A stretch of DNA of 64,000 bases from positions 33,992,904 to 34,056,903 of the forward strand of contig NC_035444.2 of assembly GCF_002127325.2 (NCBI RefSeq), read 5' to 3'. This stretch comes from Helianthus annuus. Taxonomy: Eukaryota > Streptophyta > Magnoliopsida > Asterales > Asteraceae. This document shows, piece after piece, positions 1 to 10,867 of the stretch (position 1 is the first letter of the stretch; the number at the start of each line of letters is the position of its first letter). The notes under the pieces are model-generated. The model did not search any database and was not told the origin of the DNA. It worked only from the letters and a program-made list of their open reading frames with translations. Both the position numbers and the translations under genes were made by a program.

Positions 1-240
1 CACCCCTCAAAAACCTAAAAAAAGATCAAAATTATTCTACAGTTTTTCGATAAACTTGCATGGTAATTTTGATTCACTTGTAAAAGTAATTTTGATGCAG
101 AGTAATTTTACAAAATTACTCTACAAGAGTAATTTTGATAGTTACTCATAATTACAAAAATGATACCGTGCTTTTTTATATCTTTTCCTTCGGTTTGTAT
201 GTTTAGTACGTTAAGTTTATTTGTATTTGATCTTATCCTA
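1..240. repeat. Dispersed AT-rich repeat, copy 1
   Basis: This stretch shares blocks with 62855-63030 in the same orientation: the CAAAATTACTCTAC block, the TAATTTTGATA block, a run reading ATTACAAAAATG followed by a T-rich tract, and the GTATGTTTAGTACGTTAA block. It is a non-coding dispersed repeat of unknown class. Its ends are not visible because it runs off the window. Confidence 0.5.
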
Positions 241-261
241 TAAAAATAAAATATATTATAA

Positions 262-430
262 GTACAATAATTCGAGCTAAGCCGAGTCGAGCTACCAAGC
301 GAGTTAAACCAAGCCAATTTGGCTCGTCACGAGCCGAGCCGAGCTAGGCTCACTTTCTGACCAAGCCGAGCCAGCTCGGCTCACTTTTAAACCGAGCCAT
401 ATCGAGCGAGTTCCGAGCTACGAGCTTTTT
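262..430. repeat. Degenerate GAGCC/GGCTC-rich simple repeat
   Basis: Short units of the type GAGCCGAGC and GGCTCGGCTC recur in both orientations, giving a GC-rich island in AT-rich DNA with self-complementary potential. Such tracts occur inside plant non-autonomous DNA elements, but no terminal repeats or target duplication could be assigned here. Confidence 0.45.
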
Positions 431-1939
431 GGAGAGCATACTTTTAACCTCTTCTAACAACTTAGAAGAAGCAAAAACCGGTTGGTTGTTGGAATATTAA
501 ATCAAGCAGTAACACTTGCAGGTCTAGACTAATAATACATCACACCCGAACTTGAAAGCAGAAAATACTTGTTTACTGCAATCCCGTTTTAATTACGATT
601 CAAAATTAGAGATTCAGGTAATTGAATTTCATTACTAGCACTTATATGGATTGTAACACCCTACGTAAACACAATATGTTTGTTCAAAATCATAAGAACT
701 CACCTCCAATCCAATGATGATTATCAGAACCTCTCGTTGTTGTGGAAGAAAGACTAACCAGCATTCAAGTCAAGAACTCTTTGATATCTAAATACGGCAC
801 CAATGTCAACACGAATGACACCAATGTCAACATACCATGTGGAGCGCACCGCACAGGGTCCACTATTACGTGTGACTCAAAATTTCTAAAAAACTATATA
901 TAACTTGTATATATTATCTCATATATAAATTTACAACTTTCTTATGCATCATCACTTGTACTCTATGCTTTGGGGTTTTTTCAAAAAAAAATTTGATTTT
1001 CCACTTTCTACCCTAAACTTTTATCTTTTAAATTTTAACCCATTACTTGATTTCCACTTTCAACCTTAAAGTTTTATTTTTTTCATTTTAACCCATTTGA
1101 ATTTTTACTTTTAACTCAAACTTTTCATCTTTTGAATTTAACACAACACTTTATTATTTACAACTTTGGTCCCCATACTTTTTATCTTTCGCAAGTTTTT
1201 CGTTTTACGTTTCGTTCTAAATTTTGCGAGTTAACATGTAGTGACGTGCATGTGAGTTTCAACGTTTTTGCTCTATTTTCCCATATTTGACAGACCCGTC
1301 GCAACGCGTCCATTTTTTCCCTTTTGAAAACTTCACCGCAATGGGCGGGTCCTAGATCAACTAAGTTGTTATTTTCTACGTTTTACGTTTCCGGTTAATT
1401 TCTTCGCATTAACACACTGTAACGGGTGTGTATGGTTCAACAATTTTAGTCTCCTTTTCGTTCAGTGTAATTTTTACCATTTTATCTATAGTATTTTTAC
1501 GATGTTGAGAGTCGATGCCGTTGTTGCATTGGTGCTACTTGGCATGGTTTTACGAACGGTTTTAACCTATTAATTTTTTTACTAATATTTTGTTTCGGTT
1601 TACCCCTATACTTCCTTCACTTAAAAACTATTTTTACGTGCATATTTTATGTACGGGTATGTATAAATATGATTTCTTTTACATTCCGACGTAAACTTTT
1701 TTTATAGACGAGTCAGGTCAAATATAATACGTTTTCGTTTAAAGAAACAATTTTTACGTGCATATTTTTATGTACGTTTTCGTATAAATTCAAGTTATTG
1801 TTCGATATGAATTTCATTTACTTTACGTTTGATCCAATGACAATGCTTATACAGGCTACACTGAGTTCAACTAGATACGTCGAAATGTGTGTTTTCAGAT
1901 GGTTAATGCATCATATAATGTTTGGACTAATCTATTCAA
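431..1939. other. Intergenic repeat-derived DNA, no gene seen
   Basis: No convincing coding frame is present. The sequence is AT-rich, with loosely repeated phrases (TTTTAACCCATT near 1040 and 1090; TTTTTACGTGCATATTTT near 1631 and 1750). The repetition suggests decayed transposon DNA, but I cannot name the family. Confidence 0.4.
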
Positions 1940-1951
1940 TGTTTACGATGC

Positions 1952-1987
1952 ACCCGCGCCGCAACGCGGGCGGATCTTTAACCCTAG
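1952..1987 (+). mobile_element. Possible Helitron 3' terminus
   Basis: A perfect 6-bp GC stem, CCCGCG/CGCGGG around the loop CCGCAA, is followed about 15 nt later by CTAG and then T. Helitron 3' ends are known to have a GC hairpin shortly before CTRR, with insertion before a T. No matching 5' TC end and no helicase coding were found, so this is a candidate only. Confidence 0.3.
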
Positions 1988-2009
1988 TTTGATTAACTTT
2001 GAAAATTTT

Positions 2010-3450
2010 GAGTAAACTTCCGTTTTACTCCCTGTGGTTTGGTCACTTTAACGGTTTTGCCCCAAACCTTTTAAAATAGCCATTTTACTCACTGATCTTT
2101 GAAGGCCTTCATGATTTTGCTCCCCGCCCCTTAACCTCATCCATTTAAGCAGTTAAACCATGTAACGTGCAAATCACCTGAGGGGCAATGATGTCTTTTC
2201 CCAACCATGATTACATTTAAAACCCTAAATTATCTGGAGCCCCATTTCATCTTCTTCCCCATCATATTCAAAACCACCTCCATCAACACCAACCGTCATC
2301 GAGCATTGCGACTGTTTAACTTCGATAAAACTAGTAATGGTTTAGAAAGTTAAGCGGCAATTCCTCTCCTGAATGCTAATATTTCCACAAATTTGGCATC
2401 AATCTAAAGCAAATGAAACATCAAGTTAGTTAACAAAGATTATCTATAAGCCTCAAATTATCTTACTCCGTTTACATACACATAATATGTATGTTTACAA
2501 AGGTTCAAAATTCCCAAAACTTGACCTTCAAGGTCAAATTGTTGCTATTTTGTCTCAGGTGAAGAGAGTGAGTATTATTATTCAAAATTCATGTATTGTT
2601 GAATAGAGAGCAACAAATTGCAACTTACTCCGGTCTCTTCTTTTACTTCTCTAACAGCTGCATCGCAAATATCTTCACCCTGTAGAAAACCACTTCAATT
2701 ATTGAACATTCCGCGGCTGTGGAGTGTGGATACTGTGCGCGCTTGGTGACCAAATCTACATATATACCTCAAAACTACCTCCTTCAACATCAACCACCTC
2801 CATCAACACCAACCGTCATCAACACCAACCACCACCACTATCACCGTCACCAACACCAACAAAATCAGAATCGAGAGTACACTAGTCCCTTTTTCATCAG
2901 ATCTGAGAATACCCCTATAGTGTATTAACTCCGGCCACGAGATTTGCAACTTCCGGTAGCGGTGCGGGGTGTGGTGGTGATGGCGGCAGGTGGTGGTTGT
3001 GGGTGGTGATAGAAAAGGTAGAGAGAGACAGGTGAGAGAGAGTGTGTGGACTGGGCGGGGGTGGTCGCTGATGGTAGTGATGGCGATGATGGCGGCGGTT
3101 GGTGGTTGTGACGGTGGTGTCCACGGGTTGTGGTGGTGGCCATGGATTTTTTTTGAAGCTTCCACAAGATGCAGATATGTTTTGTTTGATTCTTCAAACA
3201 GATAGCAGATTATGATAAGTTAGAGTTTTAAAATGAAGGGTATAAAATATCTTGGAAGGAAAAAGACTGAAATGCCCCTGATGTGAGGGGCACGTGGCTA
3301 AATTTAACGACTAAAATGGATGAGGTTAAGAGGCGGTGAGCAAAATCATGAAGACCTTCAAAGATCAGGGAGTAAAATGGCTATTTTGAAAGGTTTGGGG
3401 CAAAACCGTTAAAGTGACCAAACCACAGGAAGCAAAACGGAAGTTTACTC
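2010..3450. mobile_element. Mutator-like non-autonomous foldback element
   Basis: The two ends are long inverted repeats of roughly 130 bp, beginning GAGTAAACTTCCGTTTTACT on the left and ending in the complement, GGAAGTTTACTC, on the right. The 9 bp flanks are GAAAATTTT (2001-2009) and AAAAATTTT (3451-3459), an 8 of 9 match. Long inverted repeats with 9-bp target duplications are characteristic of Mutator-like elements. The interior is made of CCACC/CACCAAC simple repeats and GGTGGT runs, with no transposase. The His-rich and Gly/Val-rich open frames inside are products of the trinucleotide repeats, not genes. Confidence 0.75.
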
Positions 3451-3660
3451 AAAAATTTTCATAAAACTTTAGATGTGATATTGGTTTGCTTACACTTTGC
3501 TCATAAAAAGCACCCGCGTTCAACTCCCTGTTCGGAGTTTTCGCTTCCCGATTTCTTTTATATTTTCCACTATTTAATAATATTTTCATCTTGGCACTTC
3601 ACTTGCCTAAATCTTGAGGTGGTCTCTACTATTTAACTTAATAGAAATTTTCATCTTTTA

Positions 3661-4005
3661 GCTAATGCGTAGTGGGGCTTTATATGGCGCCCTTTTCTCT
3701 TATAACGCTCTCATGACGCCTGCCTGGCACACCATTACGGGCGGCGTTATGAGGCAAAAAAAGTGGGGGAGCGCGATCTATATAGCGCTGGTATGGGGGA
3801 AGTTTTCAAAATTTGGACCAATCAAATTTAAGCAGGGTTTTTTATAATTAATTAATAAAATTGAAAATTATTAAATAGGTAATGATGGGTAGGGGCTTTA
3901 TGACTACGGGCTCTAATGATATAACGCCCCATAAAGCCCCCGTATGACGTGGCACAACACGTGTCGCACAACGCCCCACAAGGGGCTTTATGACTACACA
4001 TGGCC
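3661..4005. mobile_element. Tourist-like (PIF/Harbinger) MITE
   Basis: A 345-bp element lies between two TTA trinucleotides (3658-3660 and 4006-4008). The left end GCTAATGCGTAGT and the complement of the right end, GGCCATGTGTAGT, match at about 9 of 13 positions. Subterminal GGGGCTTTAT blocks occur in inverted orientation. A TTA target duplication and short subterminally repetitive structure fit the Tourist class. There is no coding sequence. Confidence 0.6.
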
Positions 4006-4613
4006 TTAGTTTTCCCAATACAAATAAAATCAAACTTTTAATAAATCAGATATGTCTATTATAAGGCCCTGGGGTTAGGGGTGTTCATGAGGCGATCCGA
4101 TCAAGGATCTGCTCATGCTCGGATTGAATTACAACTGATCCGATCCGAGCGGATCGGATTTACAAAACCGAGCGCAAAAGTGATGCTCATGTTCGGATTG
4201 AATTTGAATCGATCGATCGGCTCGTTTTCGCTCGGTTTTTATCAAATCCTAAAAAAAATCGAGCGGATCGTTTTCGCTCGGTTTCGCTCGATTGAATGAT
4301 AAGGCTTCGTTCAACAAAAATAAATTCTAACTTAATTAAAACATGCCCAAACACTTTACTAACAAAAGCAATACATAACTCAAATCATTCAAAAAATGTT
4401 CTTAACAATATCAAGAATCACAAAATAAAGTATGAATACAAATTGTCATTTAGTTCAAAAGCCATAAACTTCTTCTTTAAGCTTGATCATCTTCATCCAC
4501 AAAATTCAACTTCAAATCAACATATTACCTATAAACACAAGCATTAAACAAAACCATTAATTTCTACACATTACATAACAACTTTAAGGTTTTGTTAATT
4601 ATAAAAATACCTT

Positions 4614-4890
4614 TCATTTATTATCAGACCCATCTGGAGTCAACACATCAATTTCCAATCTTTCTTCATCTCTTGCAGCTTGCTACACATTAAAAAACAA
4701 AATACAAATGTTAATGCATAAACTACAAAAGTATAAGTAGATTATAAATGTAATAAAAACTCACTTTCAATGTTTTTAAGGTTGTTTTTGAGCTCGCCTT
4801 TAACCAATCACTTCCACAAACAAGAAGTTCCACCATATCCTTTGAAAGAGAGCTCCGGTACATCGTATCCAACTTCAAACTTGTTTCTTA
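4614..4890 (-). pseudogene. hAT transposase C-terminal exon remnants
   Basis: On the minus strand an exon ending at 4765 reads LDTMYRSSLSKDMVELLVCG and then SDWLKAS. This resembles the end of the hAT dimerization region, where a conserved L/M-ELL-C-DW pattern occurs. A GTGAGT donor follows, then an intron of about 80 bp with a TGTAG acceptor. The last exon, AARDEERLEIDVLTPDGSDN plus K, ends in TGA at 4614. Reading frame is kept across the splice. Upstream exons could not be traced, so this is a fragment. Assignment to hAT rests on the motif together with the element's 8-bp target duplication. Confidence 0.5.
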
Positions 4891-5420
4891 TTGAAATTTA
4901 TGAAGTGAAGAAAGAGATATGTACTGCATTTTTTAATGATTAATTAACATAAAAACATACTATAACAGAACAAACATACAGAAGACTGAAACAAACATAA
5001 CAGAAACATACAATGATGGCAGGCTGGCAGCGAGTCCGAAGAGGCGACGAATGAAGACTAGAGCGACGTGATATTTAAACCGAAACAGAAGCAGATTGCT
5101 ATTATATGTTGTAGATTGAAGACTGAAACAAGTGATATTTAAACTGTACAATTATTGAAGACTGGAGCGACTAACCTGTTTGATTGTCCGTCGGATGACC
5201 TATTGCAGAATAAACACAGGAGCGGCTCACTTGTTTGATTGTCCGATGAATCGATGATGTGTGTGAGTGTGACTGTGGACCGGAGAGGGTGAGTGAGAGT
5301 CGGAGACACTTGAGTGGCGATATGAATTGAATATGATACGACTGATGACTGAATTCTGTTTTAGGAAATAGATTTAGGGTTAGATTTTTATATTAAATAT
5401 TAAGTTGGGCTAATATTATT

Positions 5421-5948
5421 GGGAAATTGGGCTGTAATAATCTCACCTAGACCTTATTGGCCATTAATAATCCCACCTTAGAATATTCCCCACATCAGTC
5501 CCACCTTTCACCTATTTTTCCTACAACGGTCCCCCGTTAAAAAAACTTAATGGAGTTAAGCTTTTTTCCAAATTACAAACAAATTTTCTAGGGCTTTTGA
5601 TTAGAACGACGAGTCCATTGATGTAAAACTTGTTTCGAAACGGTGCTCCAAACGATGAAAACGTCGCTTCAATTCGGGTGTTTAAATTTCCAATTAACCA
5701 AAATCAAGTCACTTGGTGCACCATTTGGAAGTAAGTTTTACATCAATGGACTTGTATCATCGTTCTGATCAAAAGCCCTAAAAAATCTGTTTGTAATTTT
5801 GAAAAAAACTTAATTCCGTTAAGTTTTCTTAATGGGGGACCATTATAGGAAAAATAGGTGAAAGGTGGGACTGGTGTGGGGAATATTCTGAGGTGGGATT
5901 ATTAGTAGCCAATAAGGTCTAGGTGGGATTATTACAGGCCAATTCCCC
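5421..5948. mobile_element. Mutator-like MITE nested in the hAT element
   Basis: A 528-bp foldback element has ends GGGAAATTGG and (complement) GGGGAATTGG. Long arms run inward through CTAGACCTTATTGGC and a stretch reading GGGCTTTTGAT, complemented on the other arm. A perfect 9-bp direct repeat, AATATTATT, flanks it (5412-5420 and 5949-5957). There is no coding capacity. Confidence 0.8.
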
Positions 5949-6212
5949 AATATTATTTGGGCTTTTAATTTTTTTGGCCTATTATATTTTTTTCGGTTTT
6001 TAATCTATAAAATCTATAATATATATATATATATTAATTATTAATAAAAATAATTCGAGCGAAACCGAGCGATCGACGAGTGAGCGAGCTTTGCTCATGC
6101 TCGGATTGAATTTGAATCGAACCGATCCGATCGGCTCATTTACAAACCGGGCGGGAATCGAACGAGCACTTTTCGAGCGATCTTCGATCGTCGAGTAGTT
6201 TGGATAGCCCTA

Positions 6213-7695
6213 CCTGGGGTATACCCTAGCATCCCATACATTAAAGATTACATGTCATGTTAACAAGCCATACAAACCACTTACTCTTGGTGTTAAGGGG
6301 CGTCAAAGCTTCAATTGGTTAACGGGATAACTTTATAGAAATGTAATCAAGTTTAACAATTGTTCTAATTAAGTCATCGGAACTTTTTTTCTCTCCCTAA
6401 AGTCACTAAAGTTTCGTTTGATGTTCTAAATTCTAATATTATGTAATTATAAGGTTATCAGGTTACCAATGATGATATGTAGGTTTCATTGTTTTAATAT
6501 TTAATTAACAAAAAATAAATAAATACTATTTGTAGTTTTAAATGATTAAAAAATGATTTAACCATATGTTCCTCTTTATTTCCTCTACTAATATACTCAC
6601 TCAGATCCAAAACGATACATACTTCTTTCTCTAACTCATAACTCAATTAGGCTATAGGGTGTGGTCATGACCCTCATGGTTAGCATGACCCTCCATATTA
6701 GTGCCATGTCACCCACTTTTAATTCATCATCCAAAACCACTACCATGATGTGTGGTCATTACCCAAACAACTATTTTCTTATTTTAATTTATTTTTGTGA
6801 AAAGAAAAAGGAAATATTGAAAAAGGAAAGGAGGCTCATGGTTGTCATCGTTTAATCCATGCCAACCATGGTGGATGATGCAATGAGGTGGTGTAGCAAT
6901 CCAATAACGCTCCTATGTGGCATTAATGACCCAAACCATGCCCCCACACACAAATAAACATGCATAAATTAGTTATAGATAAACAAACATGCATAAATTA
7001 GTTATAGGGAATCACTTTAGTATCTCAGTTGTGAAAGTGAAACACATTTGGAAAACAAATGTCGCCAGAAAATCGCGGAACGACAGTTGGGAGTTTCTGT
7101 GGGGCTACAATGGAAATGTAGATCGGCGGTATCGGCTACGGGATACAGTACAGTGTCGCTTTTGTTCGCCGGTGTATCAAGTTTCTTGCGGGAACATCGA
7201 AAGAAAATAGAGTAGAGAGAAGTGAGCAAGGGTTGAGATAGATGTTGCCGACAAACTAGAAGCGGTGGTGGGGGTGACCACCGTGCCATTGCTTGCGTGT
7301 GGTTTGCAGCGGCGACTTAAAGCCGGTGCTGTGGGTGTTTTCAAGGTCAAAATTGCAGATACATAAACATTATATATTTATCTTTTTAATTTTAATCTTT
7401 TGGTATTTTTTATGATTTTATTTGTTTTATATATTCACGTTGAAGGTTTTAACAATAATTATAATAAATATAAATATTTTAAACATATTATTATTATCCC
7501 TAATTTCTGGATATATCAAAAAGAAAATAAAAAAATAAGAAAAATAAAAGTTAACCTGATGACCTGGTAATTACACATTATTAAAACACGAACTTAAAGT
7601 TTAGTTAGTTTAAAGAGACAAAAAAGTTTGAGTGCCTTAATTGAAACAATTTACAAACTTGGTTACATTTTTATGACATTTTCCCTTAGTTAACA
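6213..7695. other. Intergenic DNA with a possible MITE at 6655-6945
   Basis: No gene is supported. Between about 6655 and 6945 the sequence begins GGGTGTGGTCATGACC and ends with a stretch whose complement is GGGGGCATGGTTTGGGTC, giving weak inverted-repeat ends of a Tourist-like type. No clear target duplication was found. A 22-nt direct repeat around CATGCATAAATTAGTTATAG occurs at about 6959 and 6989. The rest is AT-rich. Confidence 0.35.
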
Positions 7696-8261
7696 TGTTG
7701 TCAAAAACATGTATCAAGAACAGATGTACCCAAACCAAAGTCTTATTAACCCTAAAATTTACACAAACAAAAAAATACAATGAACTTTACAAATCACTCT
7801 CACAACTCCTCTCACCAGCAGATTATCAACTTGATAATCTGCATAGACAAATACAAGAATCGACTCAAAGTGAATCAGGGATTTTCACTTTATCAAGAAA
7901 CCCTAATCGCCTAAGATAGAGAGAGAACACGAACAAAACTAAGAGATGAATATGAAGTTAGCCAGTTAGGTGTGCACAACAACCCAGGGGAGATATTTAT
8001 ATTGACCCAGATATCATAACAATCTTCGGGTAACCCGTAGTCTTCATATGCGATCTTTAAAGTATTCTCAAGTTCTTAGCCCATGCATGAAGCCCAATAA
8101 CTTTAGCCCAACAACATTGTGTAATAACTCCAATAGTCCAACACCTCGGCATGTATGTATATGTAAGAAAAAGAAATAAACAACAATTAGAAATAAAATC
8201 AGTAATAATGGAATTAAAGATATGTATATGTAACATTATGCAAATCATATTTTTAACAACC
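7696..8261 (-). mobile_element. 3' LTR of an old Ty1/copia element
   Basis: Read on the minus strand this begins TGTTAAAAATATG directly after a G-rich polypurine tract and ends TTTTTGACAACA, so it has TGTT...AACA ends. A TATAAATA box lies near 7996-8003 on the minus strand. It sits immediately downstream of the copia RNase H remnant (8296-8882), the position of a 3' LTR. The outer boundary is inferred from the TG/CA ends only, and the 5' LTR was not found. Confidence 0.5.
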
Positions 8262-8287
8262 CCCCCCCCCCCCCCCACACACACACA
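8262..8287 (-). repeat. Poly-G polypurine tract plus (GT)n
   Basis: On the plus strand this is a run of about 17 C followed by (CA)n. On the minus strand it is GTGTGTG followed by poly-G directly before the LTR, where the polypurine tract priming plus-strand DNA synthesis would be. The homopolymer has probably expanded since insertion. Confidence 0.45.
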
Positions 8288-8295
8288 ATTCCATT

Positions 8296-8882
8296 AACTG
8301 AACACATCATACAACTTCAACTCTTGACGTAAAATTTGATGTTCTTTGACTAACACTCCTTTTGTGAAGATATCACCAATTTGTTTATCAAATTTTATGC
8401 CAACACATTTTGCAATTCAAGCTCTTAGAAAGAACAAGTCTAATTCGAAATGTTTGGTCCTATCATAGAAAATTGGATTGGCTGCTACATATATAGCAGC
8501 ATTGTTATCATAAAACAGTTTAATAGGAACTATAATAATAACCTTTAGCTCACTAAGCAAATTTTTTTAACCAAACAGACTCACATGTAGCAGCATACAT
8601 AGATCTGTATTCAGCCTCAGCTGAAGATCTGGATACAGTAGACTGTTTCTTACTTTTCTAGGATACCAAAGAATTACCAAGAAAAACACAAAACCCTGTA
8701 ACTGACTTCCAGGACACCAAACATTTTACCTAGTCAGAGTCAGCAAAGGCTGTCAGCTTAAATGAATCATTTTTACTAAATAACAATCCTTTTCCTGTAG
8801 AAGATTTAAGATATCTTAACAAACGAAAAGCAAGTTTTAAATGTCCCTCAGTGGGACTATGCATAAACTGGCCTAGTGCATG
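8296..8882 (-). pseudogene. Ty1/copia pol remnant, RNase H end
   Basis: The minus strand encodes the end of a copia polyprotein: HALGQFMHSPTEGHLKLAF, RLLRYLKSS, then ADSD (8733-8750, the RNase H acidic motif) and RSSAEAEYR (8605-8633), then TKHFELDLFFLR and a C-terminus ending LKLYDVFS at about 8296. RNase H removes the RNA strand during reverse transcription. In-frame stops (after DSD and before KSKKQSTVS) show it is dead. The upstream part, with reverse transcriptase, continues at 51943-52546 on the far side of the 43-kb array. Confidence 0.85.
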
Positions 8883-8887
8883 ACACG
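8883..8887. repeat. Target-site duplication ACACG, left copy
   Basis: ACACG directly precedes the first TGATGTGTG of the array, and the same five bases follow the last CATCA at 51943-51947. This is the 5-bp duplication left by integration of the founding element into the copia pol sequence. Confidence 0.85.
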
Positions 8888-9269
8888 TGATGTGTGTAAA
8901 ATACAACATATAAATTACATCAAATAAGGCATAAAACTAACCCTTTTTAAGTACTAATGTTGGAAAAAGAGTGTTTTTGTCTTCCTTTTGTATTTTCAGG
9001 ATGAAATGAGCTCAAATTCACTAAAGAAGCAAAAAGACAGCTAATTCTAACATAAATACAAGAAAAGGAATGAAAGTAGACTGCCCGAACCCTCAACGGC
9101 ATCCTCCCAAGCGAAGAAGAGAAAACAGAAGCCTGAACACGCCCCGTGCTCAGCCAGCACGGGGCCGTGCCCAAGAAGCAGCAGAAAAGACAAACCTGTA
9201 GAAGCTTCTATTGCCCACCACGGGGCCGTGTCCAGTGAGCACGGGGGCGTGGCGAAAGTACAGCAGGCG

Positions 9270-9300
9270 CATTAATTGTAATTGCGAATTACAATTAATG
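9270..9300 (+). promoter_or_regulatory. 31-nt perfect palindrome upstream of the LTR TATA box
   Basis: Arms CATTAATTGTAATT and AATTACAATTAATG pair perfectly around GCG. It is conserved at the same offset in all five LTRs (15733, 21853, 44534, 50638), about 75 bp before TATAAATA. Its position suggests a promoter or RNA-structure role, which is an inference. Confidence 0.6.
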
Positions 9301-9374
9301 AAGAGAGAGAGTGTCAGACGGGCACGGGGGCGTGTCCAGCGGACACGGGGCCGTGCCCAGCCTTCTGTTCAGCC

Positions 9375-9382
9375 TATAAATA
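9375..9382 (+). promoter_or_regulatory. TATA box of LTR1
   Basis: TATAAATA lies 487 bp into the LTR and recurs at 15838, 21958, 44639 and 50743 in the other LTRs. It is the likely core promoter, with transcription starting about 25-35 bp downstream. Confidence 0.65.
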
Positions 9383-10589
9383 GGAGTGCTTGGTTTCATT
9401 CCAACTCATCCCTTGGCACACCACCTCTCTCACACTTCATCCACCACCCACCACCACCATAACACCATCATCCACCACCATCATCCATTGTCCATCATAG
9501 AGTGTGTGAGTCGTCTCGGGATCCAAGATTGATCGTAAGAGTTCTTGACAATCAAGGCCATGTTTGCCTAAGTCTCTTACATCACTTGGTGAAGACAAGT
9601 GTTTAGTATAATACTTTTTATTTTTAATCTTTTGCACTTTTTATTTGGTTTTGTATTAATGACTTTAATAACTAGTTACTTATGTTGAAGGTGATCTTTC
9701 CTTATCGTTTGTCCGTGGTGTCTTGGCATTATTTTACTGTCTATATAAAATAAAAGATTTTCACCATTCATATTTCCACGGTCTATATGGAGGTATGTTG
9801 GCTACCTGGTCGGGGGTTAAGGGAACGGTTTGGTAAGGGTCTTGCCTTTGTTCAGCGTTTAGAGGTCCTGCAAGGGACCTGGGTCAAATTTAGTAGGATC
9901 TCCTTCAATGCCCATAGGTATTGGATGGCGGGGATCCAAACTCTTTGACCCCCTCATAAGTTAACTACTATTAATACTATAACCCGGCTATTTAGGACTG
10001 TATCCCTGCTGACTCAGACTACTTAGTCGAGGGTAACGTCACCGCCAAAAGCGGGGCCTACCATAATTTGCATTAATAACTTAATTCATTATCTTCCAAT
10101 AATCCAACCCTTTAGGATTGTATCCTTGCTGACTCAAACTACTGGGTTGAGGGTAACGTCGCCTTCAAAAGAGGGGCCTACTACAATAACTAAGATAATC
10201 TCTTAAACAAGTGCAAAAGTGCGAAAATAATCAAAGGTTATACTAATACACGAGTCGGATCCAAGTGATTCATCTTGTCTATCTGTTTTTATTTTATTTT
10301 TATTTTTCAGCATTTAGTTAGTTTTTATTTTCTTAGTTTAAAAACATTTTTTTAACTTTTTGATTTGATTAGACGTTGAGGATAAACCGGTACTAAAAGC
10401 TCTTGTGTCCTTGGACGACCTCGGTATCTTACCAACACTATACTACGTCCACGATGGGTGCACTTGCCCATATGTGTGTTTAGTGTTAGTGAATATCGTG
10501 TTTTATAAATTTAAAACTTGGCTAAAGGTGTAAAAAAGGGGCTTAATTATATTCTAAAAATATATTACACTACACACGCATCAAGTTTT

Positions 10590-10606
10590 TGGCGCCGTTG
10601 CCGGGG
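10590..10606 (+). other. Primer binding site (tRNA-Asp), unit 1
   Basis: TGGCGCCGTTGCCGGGG starts 6 nt after the LTR end and is complementary to the 3' end of plant tRNA-Asp, the primer used by Athila-type elements. Identical sites occur in the other three units. Confidence 0.85.
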
Positions 10607-10867
10607 ACACAAGGATTTTAAGAAAGTTAGGAATCAACGGCCTAATCATATTTAGTTTTCCAAGTTACAGAAGGCTGACCACGGGGCCGTGTCGGTGCAA
10701 CACGGGGCCGTGTCCAACTTCCAGTAACTGGGATCTGGAAAACAATCACTGTAACTCCGACCACGGGCCGTGTTCGCTGAACACGGGGCCGTGGTGAACT
10801 TTCTGACCAGCATTCTTTTCTGTTTTTATTGCAGGACTTGGAACCAGACGCCAATCTTACATAGTGT
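10607..10867 (+). other. Untranslated leader of unit 1 (deleted form)
   Basis: This leader carries CACGGGGCCGTG and CACGGGCCGTG motifs at 10679-10795. Compared with units 2-4 it lacks about 120 bp (near 10650), including two further CACGGGCCGTG copies. The gag start codon follows at 10868. Confidence 0.7.

Larger units (their letters stand above)
4076..6212 (-). mobile_element. Degenerate hAT transposon
   Basis: A perfect 8-bp target duplication, CCTGGGGT, flanks the element (4068-4075 and 6213-6220), as expected for hAT insertion. The ends TAGGGGTGTTCA and (complement) TAGGGCTATCCA form short imperfect inverted repeats, followed by subterminal arrays of CGGATCGG/GAGCGATC-type motifs. Minus-strand transposase exon remnants lie at 4614-4890, and a Mutator-like MITE sits at 5421-5948. 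The coding part is too decayed to make a full transposase. Confidence 0.8.
8888..10583 (+). mobile_element. LTR1 of the Athila-like array
   Basis: A 1696-bp LTR with TGATG...CATCA ends. A perfect 31-nt palindrome (9270-9300, 14-bp arms around GCG) and a TATAAATA box at 9375-9382 mark the promoter area. CACGGGGCCGTG-type hairpins occur at about 9140-9360. Two imperfect copies of a block of about 90 bp, containing GTATCC-TGCTGACTCA and ending GGGGCCTAC, lie at about 9985-10075 and 10105-10195. Open frames inside the LTR are incidental. Confidence 0.92.

Noticed and set aside
2803..3205. His/Pro/Thr-rich and Gly/Val-rich frames on both strands
   Set aside because: They come from CCACCA/GGTGGT simple repeats inside a Mutator-like foldback element.
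7017..7289. 90-codon minus-strand frame with Cys and Pro residues
   Set aside because: No recognisable domain, and no splice or promoter support; treated as chance.
8262..8287. Poly-C/(CA)n as telomere-like or regulatory repeat
   Set aside because: The unit does not match plant telomere repeats, and its position fits an expanded polypurine tract beside the old copia LTR.
9211..9462. 83-codon frame inside each LTR (GPCPVSTGAW...)
   Set aside because: It is made of the hairpin repeats and lies across the TATA box, so it would not be transcribed as a unit.
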